This document shows, piece after piece, positions 18,966-31,327 of a stretch of 64,000 bases of DNA. The position numbers and the translations under genes are program-made. The stretch lies in contig CM055816.1 of the NCBI GenBank assembly GCA_029582265.1, positions 96,808,809 through 96,872,808 of the forward strand. The letters run 5' to 3'. This DNA comes from Zoroaster sp. YZ-2022 (lineage: Eukaryota > Echinodermata > Asteroidea > Forcipulatida > Zoroasteridae). A model generated the notes under the pieces. It was not told the origin of the DNA, searched no databases, and worked only from the letters and a program-made list of their open reading frames with translations. Within the stretch, counting starts at the first letter, position 1. Each line of letters starts with the position of its first letter.

Positions 18966-21699
18966 ATGGGGAAGAGGAAGGGGACGCTGATGACTACCTT
19001 CAGTCAACCTTTGAAGAAGAGTAAGGGACGGAAAAGGTATTCAAGGGGCTTCCATACAAGATCACCCAACAGCGCGTCAAGCATTGAGGAATCAGTTCAT
19101 CAGGTAGTTGAAAACAAAATGTCAATAAGGAAAGCAGCACGACAAAATAATTTGTCATATGGGTTTCTACACAGGAGCGTATCCGGTGATGTAGAGATTG
19201 ATAGCAGGAATGGTCCAGTGTAAATTTTTAATGTTGAGGAAGAGCGTGCTCTTGCCAGGTGGCTGTCAGAAATGGATATTTCCTTGATTTTGTTGAGGGA
19301 CTTCTAAAGAAGGAGAGGAGGAACTTCAAGACCAGTAGACCCAGCTACACTTGGTACTACGGATTCATGGCAAGAAACTCTGATGTAGTTCAAAGAAGAA
19401 GGGAATCGGTGCTTGAATCATCAAGAATTAAAGTAACACAAGACAAAATCGATGAATGGTTCGAGAGTTACAACGAATTTGTGTCCAATCTGCAATTATT
19501 AGACAAACCACACAGAATCTAGAATGCAGATGAAACTGGATTTCAGATGGGAAGCAAGTCAGGGCACGTGATAGGACCCACCACATCGGAATATCCAGGT
19601 TCACTACCACATCTCTCGGGGGGGGGGATCCACAAAGCAGCGATTAACAGTGATGTTTTGTGGTAGTGCAGAAGGAGCACTTATGCCACCATTCTTTGTT
19701 TTCCCAAAGCCACGTCCCACAGCATATGATCCATTGGTTGGGTCAGCGAGAGGATCAGCTGTCCACTATACAAAGAAGGGATGGATAGATGGTGATACTA
19801 GGCTTGGGCGATATCGATTTTTTTCATCCACGATATATCGTCAAACATATATCGCGATAATTTTTGTTTTTCACGCATGAGTGCTTTAGAGCTGGTAATG
19901 ACAGGGATGTACCCGTCTACAAACGTCACAATAAATCGCCAGTGCTTACCTGAGAGACACGTGCAATTGCGCCGTTCACGAGTGCAACATATGGGGCGGG
20001 TTTTCGCTACCCTAACCAGAAACAAAACGGCACAGCTACGCGAAAATGCGAACGTAACCAGACAATTGTTTTCAGTTTGTGACATGTTCAGTCATCAACG
20101 TTTCTCAAAATAGAACTTACTCGTGAGTGCTAGTAACTTGAAAGATATACTGGTATACGAACAATCACTTAATCATGTTTTAACACTTTTTACAATCCGC
20201 CATCTTGAAACTAAGTGTCACCGATCACAAAGTTCGGTCAGAACCATGATGTCATCGCAGCATGCACAACCGAACTTGCGAAAACGCTTAACCAATGACC
20301 ATAAGCCGAAACATGTATCTGGTTATGGTCGCAAAAAGGCACCCATCGCCATTGGCAAATCGTTTGCATAATAATTATGTGGGACCGTTACTGCGTCGTG
20401 CATCCCAATCAAATCATCAGCCCAAGTTCACGTGATTCACGCGTTCCACGTGACTGGGTCATAGTATAAACATGTGATTCAGAAAATGTGGATTGTAGTC
20501 ACACTATTTTAAATAAACGTCACATGGTTTATCAAGTGTGTTTTGTCACACAAGACAAGAGTCCCAGTATGGTACAACAGAATAGTGTCCTAATCCCTCA
20601 ACTTTGATCGAGCCGCTGCCGATCCATGCTTTGATATAAATCATGATTATGTATTTTTAAGGCAACGCCCATATTCTGCATATATTTAAATATGTATGAT
20701 ATAATATACTCGCCTGTGGTGCGCTAGCCAGAGTCACAGACCACCATGGATAGACAGTGAACATTGTCTCCACATTGTTAGAACAAATACCCCATTCAAA
20801 CCCAACACTTAAATCAGTCTTAATAGATTTCTTTGAATGGCGGTGAATTATTAAACAACACCCTGTCAAGCGGCTCCTTTGTGATCTGACAGTCGGTTTA
20901 CTACAGAAGTAGTTAGATTTTGTTTCTCACGAAAGCTGAAAAGACTTCCTAAGTTTTTTTCCCATGGAATTTCTGGCCCAAATGACAATCGAGGATTTTG
21001 TTTAATCGCGATATATTTTTTTCTTCACGATAATTTTTTTTTATCGTGATATATTTTTTTCATCGCGATATATTTTTTTCATCGCGATCTGCCGATATCT
21101 TGATGATTTAAAAAGTTCTCGATATCATAATCGTGTAAAAAAAAATATCGCGATATTCGATATTATCGTGTCATCGCCCAAGCCTAGGTGATACGTTCCT
21201 CAAATTCCTGGATCATTTTGACAGAAATGCAACTCATCTGATGCAACCATTAGATGTGGGTATGTTTGGTCCATTGAAGAGGCAGTGGAATACAACCGTG
21301 AAGAAAAATACTAAGGAGCACCCAGGGAAACCAATCAACAAAGCAACATTCCCAAGGAAGCTACACAAAACTGTTTGTGCTTTCTACAAGCCTCTTACCA
21401 TTGCCAACAGTTTCAAGTCTTCAGGGATTTATCCCATAAACAGACAAGCCATTTCCAATGACAAGCTGAAGCCATCTTTGACGTTTCAGTCAAGCACATG
21501 CACAGCTGAGGCCGTCACAAGTGCCCCCGTACAAGGAGCTGATTATGCGTTTCAGGTCTTCCAGTCAGTTTTGGATAAAGACACGGTAACCGTATATGAG
21601 AAGAGAATGTCCCTTGTAAATGAAGATAATGAAGGGGACTTGCCTGTTAATGTTTCACCGCGCTTTGAAACCTACAACACAGCCGTTCCAATTACATAG
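18966..21699 (+). pseudogene. Pogo/Tigger-type transposase pseudogene
   Basis: The frame starts MGKRKGTLMTTFSQPLKKSK and has an N-terminal helix-turn-helix region (SIEESVHQVVENKMSIRKAA, then NNLSYGFLHRSV), typical of the CENP-B-like DNA-binding part. After frame changes it shows a degraded DDE-type core: NADETGFQMGSKSGHVIG (about 19520-19570), VMFCGSAEGALMPPFFVFPK (19650-19700), GWIDGDT, and after the insertion FLDHFDRNATHLMQPLDVGM and FGPLKRQWN, with NSFKSSGIYPINR near the end. Stops and frame changes at about 19222, 19305 and 19520 plus the hAT insertion at 19799-21186 make it non-functional. The first acidic residue of the core sits in NADETGF; the others are not certain. Confidence 0.8.
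19799..21186. mobile_element. hAT-like non-autonomous transposon, 1,388 bp
   Basis: Terminal inverted repeats TAGGCTTGGGCGAT are perfect, and the flanking octamer GGTGATAC is present at 19791-19798 and 21187-21194. An 8-bp target duplication with TAG-type ends is characteristic of hAT elements. Near both ends runs of ATATCG, CGCGATA and TTTTTTTC build subterminal repeats. No transposase frame is present. It sits inside the pogo-type pseudogene and removes its continuity. Confidence 0.9.
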
Positions 21700-23422
21700 C
21701 GCGCACGCAAACGAAGTATCCAGCATGCGTGTGTTGAGAAATATTTCCTCCAATAATCGTTTGTTTATTGTGCAACAAACATTGCGGCGTATACACGTAC
21801 AAAACCGTAGCGGGTAGTTTTTTAAACTGCTGTAATTACTTGATTTTTCGAAAATATAATAAAAACGTATTGTAATAAAACGATATTTTGTCATTTGTTG
21901 TAATTTTAGGACATATTAGGGCATAAACATTATGGGAAAGCATAAAAAAGTAGGATTTTGTTATGCTCAGTGGATCACAGAAAAACGTAAAAAAATAACG
22001 TCTTGCACTATTTTTGGAAGACATAAATATCACATATTCATCATTTCCTTGTGCATTTCATATCAAAAGCTTGTTAAGTTATGAATTATTAAATCTTTAC
22101 TCTAAATATAATGATGAGGGCAAATTTAAATTTCGAGATACAATGTTTTTTCACGGCGGTTTTTTTCACTCCAAGTTCAAGTTCGTACGAGTTTTCCCCC
22201 ATAGAAATGCATGGATTACGAGTTGTGTGTGTGGGCGAGTGTAAGTTCAACGTACGCACGTATTCTCATTTTTGCATACTTGTGGAGACACCTATTGTTC
22301 TTTCCTTTGTCCTTGTACTTAACAATTTCCCATAGGATTTGTACACAAATTTCCTTGTGGAGCACGGAGTCCTTTAGAATTCCCCTGTGGAGACCAATTG
22401 TTCATGCCTTTCCCTTTTGTTATAGGACTCCACAAGGTAGCGAAGGTAAGAACACACACAGTACACCGTATGTATATTACCATACGTGTATACGTAAGGG
22501 TAATTATGTACGTATAGTAGCGCGGGAATTATGAATGAATTTGTTCATACTAAATAGTACATTACATAGTATATACACAGCGCTCAGCGGTGGGAGGTCA
22601 GCTCATCGCGGAGACGGCATGAAAGTGATACTCCAAGTCAGGTTTTTATGTGTCATTTATAGTGTTACATTTATTACATCATAAAATGGAATTCCATATA
22701 AGTTTTTTAAACAAATTATGTCGGATATGTGGTAGATACGGAGCCCCTAAAGGGACATGATAAAAAAAATCGAGTGAAAAAAAAAAATTCGAGAGGGAAA
22801 ACAAAATCGAGAGGGGAAAAAAAAACCGAGAGGGAAAAAAAAATTCGAGAGTGAAAAAAAAAATTCGAGACGAAAAAAAGGCCGATATTTTCCCGAAAGC
22901 TGGTGTTGGTGTGATGACGGATTCTATCATCTAGGACACGTAAACTGTGAGTAATTTCAGTACTGTACAATTAAGTACAATCAAGTTAAGACCTAGGTAG
23001 GCTTACTACTTTCCGCAGCTGTTGTCCACATGAACTTGTACTAGTATTGAAAGTGATACACCTTGGTGTATCATCATGATACGGGGGATCACTGACTTTT
23101 GTAGTGGTGCGGACCCCAAGCTCAAGCTGCGCACATTGTACACATTCATCCCAACTAATCTGTGTATTGTATACCGTGTATACCATACATTTATTGTGCA
23201 GGCGACCAAACAATGCTTATTATTAGCTACTTTACGAACTAAGTGTGCATGAAATCATTTAGGTTGGATTGTAGGCAAAATTCAACACTAATGTTACCGT
23301 GGAAAAAGTGTACTCTTCTTCCTCCATGATTTTAGGCCTAAAACACCTACCTGTTTAACCCCGTTTGGTGTCTGTAACGTTTACTTCGTTTTGAGTAAAG
23401 GATTGTGTTGTTTTATTATCAG
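21700..23422. other. Spacer with two simple-sequence features
   Basis: No gene is seen. A CTTGTGGAG ... CTCCACAAGG inverted motif with a nearby ACACAC tract lies at 22348-22460, related to 28765-28880. At 22762-22880 a polypurine tract is built from about six imperfect units of A-run plus TTCGAGAGGG. Confidence 0.5.
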
Positions 23423-23511
23423 GTTCCAACATGGGCGATCTTACTCTGAGGGACTTCCTGGAGTCTCGAAACATCACAGAGGATGTAATAATAAAGATGG
23501 AAGATGATAAG
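23423..23511 (+). CDS. Exon 1 of the multi-exon gene
   Basis: After a TTTTATTATCAG acceptor and eight untranslated bases, the ATG at 23431 opens MGDLTLRDFLESRNITEDV and KMEDDK, then the donor GTATTA at 23512. The TLRDFLESRNI...VI pattern suggests a small SAM-like helical domain continuing in exon 2. An upstream non-coding exon is implied. Confidence 0.6.
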
Positions 23512-23627
23512 GTATTATTGTGAATTATTTTACTATGTCAGCTAATATATTATGATTAGTGTTTAATAGTTAGTGGTGAACATGCACTTGCATTCTACGA
23601 TATTTTCGTGTGTACATTTACATGTAG

Positions 23628-24353
23628 ATTGACTGCAATGTTGTTAAATACGTTGTTGTTAAATACGGCTAAATACGTCCCGAAGTTTGGGGATCGAATT
23701 GCAGTGGTTGCCTATTCCAAACGTAAAGTTTCAAGTTTGTCTTCAAAGGATGGGCATGAAAAGGAGTCAAGTCGCACTTCACTAATAGAACGATTGAAGG
23801 ACAAAGTATGCCTAGCCCTAATGAACCAAAAGGGACCACACAAGCGTGCCAAAAACAAAAATGCCGAAAAGGAGCAGTGCCGAATCGAACTGGGATGGTT
23901 GAACTATGACTGCAAGTCACGTGCCTACAAGCAAGTTCGTGCTCCAATGGGCGGCGGCATTATCAGGCTGCATGTTCTCAAAGACACCGCCATCTCAAGT
24001 TTAGGAGAGCAGGCAAAACAATATTTTTTCCCAAAGGAAAAAACAGACAGGGTCGTATTGAAGATTTTGAGTTTGAAGAAAATCTGTGGGACTGCAATCA
24101 TCAACCAGTTGATCCAGCCAAAACGTTGAGACTCCTCCTCGATGAAGCTAAAAGATGCATGATTCGACTGTATCTTTGTAGCAAGCAAACGGGTCTGGTC
24201 AGTTCATCAAGCAGTGATGAAGACGGAGCTCACCGAGAGGATGACCAGTCTCTGCCCACTATGAAATCCCTGAAACGACTCAACCGAAAGCGCCCCAGAA
24301 ATACGCTTAGTCATCTGGACAATCAGCAGCCAAAAGATGACATTGTTGATGAG
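23628..24353 (+). CDS. Exon 2 (conserved GGG block), two frame changes
   Basis: The exon begins after TTTACATGTAG. It contains YVPKFGDRIAVVAYSKRK (end of the SAM-like domain), a basic stretch, LGWLNYDCKSRAYKQVRAPM with GGGIIRLHV, and, after a frame change in the A run near 24040, DFEFEENLWDC and LLLDEAKRCMIRLYLCS, followed by an acidic/serine tail up to the donor GTATGT at 24354. Near 23640-23690 a small tandem duplication (TTGTTAAATACG) also disturbs the frame. The conserved block may be a ubiquitin-like or adaptor fold; this is not certain. Confidence 0.6.
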
Positions 24354-25902
24354 GTATGTAGGAGTGAGAGTCATCCAGTCAGGAACGTCCAAAGTTGGAA
24401 AGCAATTGACAAGTTACCGCATTATTTGTTATTATATATTTATTTATTCATTTATTATTATTGTGGGGAACCGGCCTTAATTCATACATTCACTTCTAAT
24501 GTTTACAGTACATGGTCGACCGCAGAAAGTCTATTTATAGCACAATAGCAGAATGTATTACTTTTTGGTGACCTTTGTGCTTCCCGCGCTAAGACGGTTT
24601 TCACCATATCACTCCACTTAACAAATAATCCAAAAACATTACCAAATACTAGCTTTTGTATAAGTTTCACTCCTAGATTATATAAATGGGTATTATATTT
24701 AATTATCACTTGATTTGACTTTATTATGCTTGGCAAGTTCATTGCTACGGGAATAATCACTAGTTTTATATAAGGCGGATCAATTCAGACGTGTGAGTTG
24801 TCACCTCATTTTTTCTCTCCGATGGTTGTTTTTGTAAGCGAACATACATCACGATTTCAGGCGCTATCTTTCTAAATTTTGTTCCGTACTTTGTGATGGA
24901 GAGGACTTTTCCTTATAACTGACTACTATCTCATATTCCAGGACTGGGTGAGTGTGGTTTTTCTTTAATAAATATGATCTTGCTAAGTGTAATTTGCGGG
25001 AAGTTTTATCTAACTTATGTAAGTCAACTGGGTCATGTAGCGACTATGCGTTGTACATAGGCCTAATTATGTTATTGATCATGTGAGTTGTTGTTTCTGT
25101 GTGCATTGCGTTACACACATTGAACTAACGAAGTACTGTGTACATTAATACATTTTGTCTAAACCTTAATGTTATGACATTTATACTTCTCTCTCTGTAT
25201 TTTTCATAGGGTGTTTGTTACTGTTATTATTGTTGACTCAATAAATCAGAATCCAGATGAATGCAATCTAATCTATACTACTGAGTCGGTGGTCGCTTCA
25301 TTCATAATTCCTTGGCTGATACTACGCAAGTAGTGTACCACATCATTATTATTATTTTGTCTGATTGGTTGTTTGTTTGGGGGTGTTGGGGTGTTTGTTT
25401 GTTGGAATGTTTGTGGTGTTTATTGATAAATTGATTGGTTGGGGGGTTGGTTTAATAATAGTTAAATAGTTGGTTGGTTGATTGGTTGGCTGTTTGGTTG
25501 GTTGGTTAGTTGGTTTGTTTGTCGGGGTAATGGGGTGTTTGTTTGTTGTTTGGGTGTTAGTTAGTTTGTTTGTTGAATATTTTTTATTTAATGTTTTTTC
25601 TCTCTCTTGAGTGCAGTTAAACGACTCCGTTTATTTCATATTTCAAAAGACTTCACAAACACCACTTACAAAGCCACCGTAGCTTATTTACAAAATAATG
25701 GATTCATTTATTTATTCATTAATTTGATTGAAATTTATGTTTGTTATTTATGTTTGTTATTATTTTTTTATTTAGGGGGGTGGGGGTAAAGTGCCCTGCA
25801 TGATCTTTGAACTACTTCATGACAACCCACCCCTAAACCAGCACGGTAAAATGTCAGTGAGGTTCCTAGTGATAAATTTAAAATAATGCATTGTCCTTTC
25901 AG
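24354..25902. other. Intron with TTGG-rich tract
   Basis: Intronic, no gene seen. A low-complexity tract of TTGGTTGG/TTTGTTTG units lies at 25370-25580. Confidence 0.5.
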
Positions 25903-26103
25903 GGAATTAGTTCCACGTCAACCACCACAATGACTTCTTCGCACATGTCTTCGACCACATCATCGGTAGGAACCTCTTCAATAGTGCCATCAGACCAACA
26001 TACCTTGGTAGGAACCTCAGATCCTTCTTCATTCAAGTGCTCTACGGCAGAGACGTACATCTTGAAAGACGACGGATCCCTGGTCCCATTGCTGTCTGAT
26101 GAG
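25903..26103 (+). CDS. Exon 3, Ser/Thr-rich linker
   Basis: Bounded by TTGTCCTTTCAG and the donor GTACGA. It encodes 67 residues starting GISSTSTTTMTSSHMSSTTS and ending ETYILKDDGSLVPLLSDE, a low-complexity linker with an ordered end. Confidence 0.6.
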
Positions 26104-26134
26104 GTACGAAAAATATCCCAAGATTTTAAAAACA

Positions 26135-26316
26135 CAATAGACCTTTATCATGGTGCGGCCATCTTGATTTTCTCCCATTCAAATCAATGTAACCAAACCG
26201 AGGCTGGAAGGAGAAATAGTCTCGTTCCTTTTTGTACCATGAATATTAGCATTCATTATTGTTATTGGATACAAGGAACATGACCAAGATGGTGGCAGCA
26301 TGATAATGGTCTATTG
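26135..26316. mobile_element. Small MITE in intron, 182 bp
   Basis: The ends read CAATAGACCTTTATCATG and CATGATAATGGTCTATTG, imperfect inverted repeats of about 32 bases extending to CCATCTTG / CAAGATGG. It sits in the intron between exons at 25903 and 26427. No coding capacity; the target duplication is not clear. Confidence 0.7.
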
Positions 26317-26426
26317 GGAAGTACAGTACGTACAGAATCTCCAGAGATTACCTTGTCCAATTGTTTACCCAATCAAATTGTTTACATCAATCAAGCTGTA
26401 TCGCTAATTATTATTTTTTTCTTCAG

Positions 26427-26552
26427 GAGAACGAACTATATCATATCGCGTCTTCCAGCTTATTAACACTGACAGAACCTGATGCATATGCTTTCCTCGC
26501 AATTGAGCCTTCCACTCAACCACAAGATGTGCTGAGTGACTCGTCAACCTGT
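26427..26552 (+). CDS. Exon 4 of the multi-exon gene
   Basis: Bounded by TTTTTTCTTCAG and a perfect GTGAGT donor. It encodes 42 residues (ENELYHIASSSLLTLTEPDA and onward to SDSSTC), in phase with exon 3. No domain is recognised. Confidence 0.6.
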
Positions 26553-29160
26553 GTGAGTATAATGGGCTATCTCGTGGCCATGCGTTACGGTTGGACCTTG
26601 CCATCTTTTTCTGCAGGCCTTGCTCGACCATAACTCCCACTCCCAATTTCATAGAGCTTCTTAGCTGAAATGTTGTCCGTTGCTCAGTTTGGCCTTAGGC
26701 TACGACGACGTTTTTATCAACAAACCATTTCAAATAAAATAAAATCATTGCGATTTATTATAAAAGGAGGATTTTGGGGGACCACGTGGCCTGCCCCCTT
26801 ATTTTTTCCCAAGTGATCTTTTTCCCAAAGACAGAACAAAATTAAAAAGAGATTTAAAAAAAAGGTATCTTAGCACAGAATGCTCTTGAGAACATTATAT
26901 ACACCTTCAAAAAAATTCCACGGCCCTTGATCGCACTGTGTAATCACTCTGCTGACCATGTGATCACTCTGAAGCCGTGGCATTTGTGCTGCGCTTGTTC
27001 GCAGACTCATCTCTCATGTTCACCGACTGTTCTTTTCTCTTTCTTTCTTGCCAACGTCAGTGTGTTGATGAGCAGCCTATTTTTTGGAAAGTTTTTTTTG
27101 TGGTCAGTCTGTTGATTTAGACTTTCTATTTTTACAAGTCGGTCCACTTCTAACTACAGCAACTGTGATGTCCGTCTGCATGTCTTGTTTATGATCATAC
27201 AAACACCGGAGCATTTTACAAAATAAACGATCACAAAATATTCCAAGCTTTGTTGTCTTACATTTTAATTCATATCTTTATCTCATGTATTTATTGTGAG
27301 TAATCAACTGAAACAGTCAAAGACCGCATGCAAACGTTAATTTTAGTAGTTTTTGCCACAATGAGCTGAACCTAGCAGTTCTAAGTTTCGTCCAGGTTAA
27401 GGCATAACTATTTAGATGATTGGGTTTTGTGTTGCCATTAACTCTAACAACATTTTTTTTTCAAACGTATGACAAATAAAAACAAAAATATATGCAAATT
27501 CATGTGGTTTTAGCAGACAACAAAATGACCAACATCCCCGGATGAGCACAAATTAATTGCGCAAAATCTCTGTAAATATAGTTTTAAAACCACACTTGAC
27601 TACATTTCTGCCTTTTTAAATATATCATCTATCATATTTTAGCAGAATATTTATCACGTTTGTCATATTTAGAGAGAACAAGTGGCGGTTGTTTACTAGG
27701 TTTTTTTACTTGTCATTTCCAAAATAAATCTTGGCGAATTTAGCTCATGGTAAGTTATTGTACGTGTCATATAAATTGCTTGGTCACAAGGAATTTAATA
27801 AGATTTTGTACCCAGCTTGAATTTCAGGGATAGCAAATACAGACCACAGAATTACTAGCTAGAAACAAACAATTACTAGAACGGGAATGTTTTTCCAAGA
27901 ACAGTGCAGATATGAAATATTGATTTGCAGTAATGAAAATTACTTACTAGGGACTTCATTGCATTTCAATTAACAAAGCTATGCAGAACATAGAACTTAA
28001 ATATCATGACCAGTGTCAGGGCTCAAAGGCCCCACTGGGTCAGAGTCCAGTGATTTAAGCATCGGTTTAGTGTTGTTGGTCTAGTTTTAATTCAATTCAA
28101 TTCAATTTAATTTGATACACATTTATTTCCCAACTATACAAAATATAAAGAAACCGCAAAGAATCAATTATAAACATGAAGTAAAATGATAAAATACTAC
28201 AGGGGTATGGAGACATTTAAAAAAAAATACATGTATTGGCAACAAAATGATACTTGTGACCTAGCCAAGCAAGAGTTTGTGAAAATATGAATGTCATCAA
28301 TGCAGTTATTGCTGATTGGCTGAAACTGTTACTGCGGTACCAATATGAAAGCCTGGTATGTTTTTGTTTTAAGTAATTTATCATGCATGTATATTGTCCC
28401 ACCTTGGACTGACACCCATTTTTGTTTATTTTTTTTCTTCAAAAAGAGGGTATTCGGAAATCACGAAGATGCAACTTGTGTGGCACATATTATGCATATT
28501 TGTCACAGCACTTACAGAGACAGCATCGTGTAAAAAGTTCCACTGAACTAAAAATAATGATGGGGAAGGCTCGTGAGAGGTGAAGAAAAAAGTTATTCTT
28601 TAGAATGTGCTCATGGGGCATCCATTTGTCAAACCCCATGGATCCCTTTTGTTAATTAAGTCCTCGGTTTGAATGTGTGTGGGTGCACACACATACACAC
28701 ACACACACACCCTCACACACATTGATTTGTGGGGTATTCCTTTGTTCGTTCTATTATCCCTTTTCCTTAGAATTCTCCTGTGGGGTACAAGATTTTCTAT
28801 AGTTACCTTGTGGGGTCCAATTGTTCCATTGTGTTTTGGACCCCACAAGGAATTAACCATGTACACGTTCACACACACACATACATGCAATCATGGACCC
28901 CCATTGCTTGTTTCTTTTGTTCCAATTCATTGCTTAGTTTTGGACCCGCATTCCTTCTATTTCCTTTTGTTGGGAACTTGGGGTCTACAATTGTCGGTAT
29001 TATCACACATAAAAACATGGATAACTAATTGAATTTCAACTGGTGTTATGCCCCCCCCCCCCACACTACATGTCATTGTGATGGACGCCTGTGAATTTGC
29101 AACATTATTAGCTGCATAATTGTTTCCAAACATTACACAAGTATTCATTTGCCCAAACAG
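26553..29160. other. Long intron with CA-linked GTGGGG repeat
   Basis: No exon could be supported inside. At 28676-28720 there is a CA/TG microsatellite, and at 28780-28880 the inverted motif CCTTGTGGGGTCCAATTGTT ... TTTTGGACCCCACAAGG followed by more CACACA. The same motif type occurs at 22348-22460. Confidence 0.6.
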
Positions 29161-29287
29161 AGACCCAATATGTCATGCGATGACAGCTAAAAAGAATGTC
29201 AAAGGCTACCCGTGTCCCTATCCAGGATGTTACACCAAAGGCCTGAAACGGCTTGATGTCCATCTGGAAACCCAGCATGGTCTGAAG
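29161..29287 (+). CDS. Exon 5, C2H2 zinc finger
   Basis: Bounded by TTTGCCCAAACAG and a GTACAT donor. It encodes YPCPYPGCYTKGLKRLDVHL followed by ETQHGLK, a classical Cys-X4-Cys-X12-His-X4-His finger, likely nucleic-acid binding. Confidence 0.65.
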
Positions 29288-30276
29288 GTACATACATGAT
29301 CGTTCTATACTTCAATTGCTCAAGTACATGACATACAACTATGAGTTTGCCCCTCAGTTGTTGTAGCTACAAAAAGCTAGAGTCGTAGAACTGTTTGCAG
29401 TAAACCACAGAAAGTTATTGGTTGAAAGGTGATGGTCATTGATTCATAATTTGTGCTAGTAGTTTCAAGACTGCAAGTTGTCAGAGTGAAGTCTACGTTT
29501 GTTTGCTTGTTTTGACTCATTATTTACACTATTGTAGAAATTAACATTAATTATTTTCCTGAAATGTGAGGTAGAAATAATATCCTGGTTGTTAGAATAC
29601 AAGCATGATATCCCATCACTCAAACTTACAACGCAAAGGACCACAATACTGCTCTCTACTCAAACAAGTCAATTTCAAGAGAGGCTGCAGATTTAGAGAA
29701 CACAAGGCTACATCATTGAAGACGGACAGTGTAGATACCGTTGGCTCCAGATTTAAAAAACCTTCACAAGGTATCTTTAAATCTTTTCAGTGCAATATAC
29801 AAAGATGATTCTGGTCCTGTTTATCTGGTTGTAGTCATTCCCATTTTGTTAAAGAACTATCATTTACTGAGAAATTGTCCTAAATACATGCATAACCAGT
29901 AAAATAGCTCATGCAATCAATGTGTCGTGTACAAAATCACCTTCCAAAAAAATCCCACAGATTTGAATCGACATGGAATCCACTTGAGCTGGATTGTATT
30001 GTTCACAACAGTTACTTTGCCTTTCAGGATAATCATCATAAACATAGGGGAAATTGAGGCACTTTAAACAAAGGTGGTGTTTACATCTCGGAAGATATAT
30101 ATTCATCTGTGGGAAGGCATTATGTAGTCATATATTTATGCAATGATGTAGTACAGCGGTTGAGTTCCAGTTAAGTGGCTAGTAGTGGGATTCTTTACCC
30201 CAATTAGTAAAGCTTTCCAACAGGTTGCATTGTTGCAACCACGTTTATCGGTGGACATTTTCTTGTCGCAATACAG

Positions 30277-30436
30277 AAGATGTCGTTTCATCCTTTGAAG
30301 ACTACCTTTATGTTTCCCATGGGTGTAACGAAAGTGCAAGACGGACAGCGAAGGCCACAAGGAGAAATCTCCACCTTCTCACAAATCATGTGGGTGTTGA
30401 GCTGCCAGAGCTGTTAAGGCCTGCAATGCCTCAAAA
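30277..30436 (+). CDS. Exon 6 of the multi-exon gene
   Basis: Bounded by TTGTCGCAATACAG and the donor GTAAGT. It encodes about 53 residues starting DVVSSFEDYLYVSHGCNESA with NHVGVELPELLRPAMPQ at its end. Its 2-base overhang joins cleanly to the exon at 31094. Confidence 0.6.
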
Positions 30437-31093
30437 GTAAGTAGTGTAGTGCACATCATGTAGGATATGAGCATTGATCTTTACAATTTTTGATTAATAA
30501 GTATGAATCAATGATATTGATAATATACTTTGAAAGTAATAGCAAATTGCAGTGTTTTTATTATTCTTTTTAACCTTTTCTTTACCCAGAAAGAACATGG
30601 GGGAGGGGGACAACACATACCACCCCCTCACCTCTCTGAAAAGACCCCCACCCATCGACGCCAATGATTTAATATATATCTTGTGGTCGGTACAACTGTA
30701 TGCCGGTGGCCTTTCTCTTTGTATTGCCTGTATCAATATTCCTTTGGTTGCTGTTTTTCATATGCAGTATTTTAGCTATAGATTATGAGGTCATAAGAAA
30801 TACTTCAAACAGAAACAAGAGTTTTACTTTAATACAAAACATAAGGAGGACGGATACAATAAAAGTGCATGGTCCGTTTTTATGTGTCCATCTGCATTAT
30901 TACTTTTGAATACAGACAGTACACTCGCATACATGGCTTTGAGCCAGGCATGGGAGTTTCTTGCAAATGGGGACCATGCTTTTTTGGTAACATGGTATAT
31001 AAGTGCATATATAAAATTCCTGCTATTCAAAGTACTGGTGGACATGTAAGCATGTTTTGAAAACTTTTCTCGTCCATTTTCTTGCCTTTTCAG

Positions 31094-31323
31094 AATCGTC
31101 AAGTCTCTCAATGAAACCGGGAAGAGACCAGGGACTCAGACAAAATATCTTCATAGCTTGAAGAGGTTTTGCCAGTATCTGACATTGTATGACGAAAATG
31201 CAAAGGTCATGGATGTTAGTAAAGTGACTCTACACAAGACTCTTCTTTTGGTGTCTGACTTTATTAGGAGTGCAAGACCCCGTATAAATGCAAGGCAAGC
31301 AGAGTTAAACTCGCAAATCAATG
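31094..31323 (+). CDS. Exon 7, cut by solo LTR
   Basis: Starts after TTGCCTTTTCAG. It encodes KIVKSLNETGKRPGTQTKYL then HSLKRFCQYLTLYDENAKV. The segment looks like the helical core-binding part of a tyrosine recombinase, but the catalytic part is not seen. The reading runs into the solo LTR after the GTAT at 31324-31327. Confidence 0.55.
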
Positions 31324-31327
31324 GTAT

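Larger units (their letters stand above)
23423..31323 (+). pseudogene. Multi-exon gene, truncated and frameshifted
   Basis: At least six exons with GT-AG borders can be chained: 23423-23511, 23628-24353, 25903-26103, 26427-26552, 29161-29287, 30277-30436 and 31094-31323. The product would start MGDLTLRDFLESRNITEDV (SAM-like), continue with a glycine-rich conserved block (VRAPMGGGIIRLHV), a Ser/Thr-rich linker, a C2H2 finger and a C-terminal helical segment (TQTKYLHSLKRFCQYL). It resembles an animal multicopy family that I remember only as uncharacterised. One frame change lies near 23680 and another in an A run near 24040, and a solo LTR enters the last exon at 31324. The phase of exon 29161 does not follow directly from 26552, so an exon may be missing between them. 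Confidence 0.65.
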
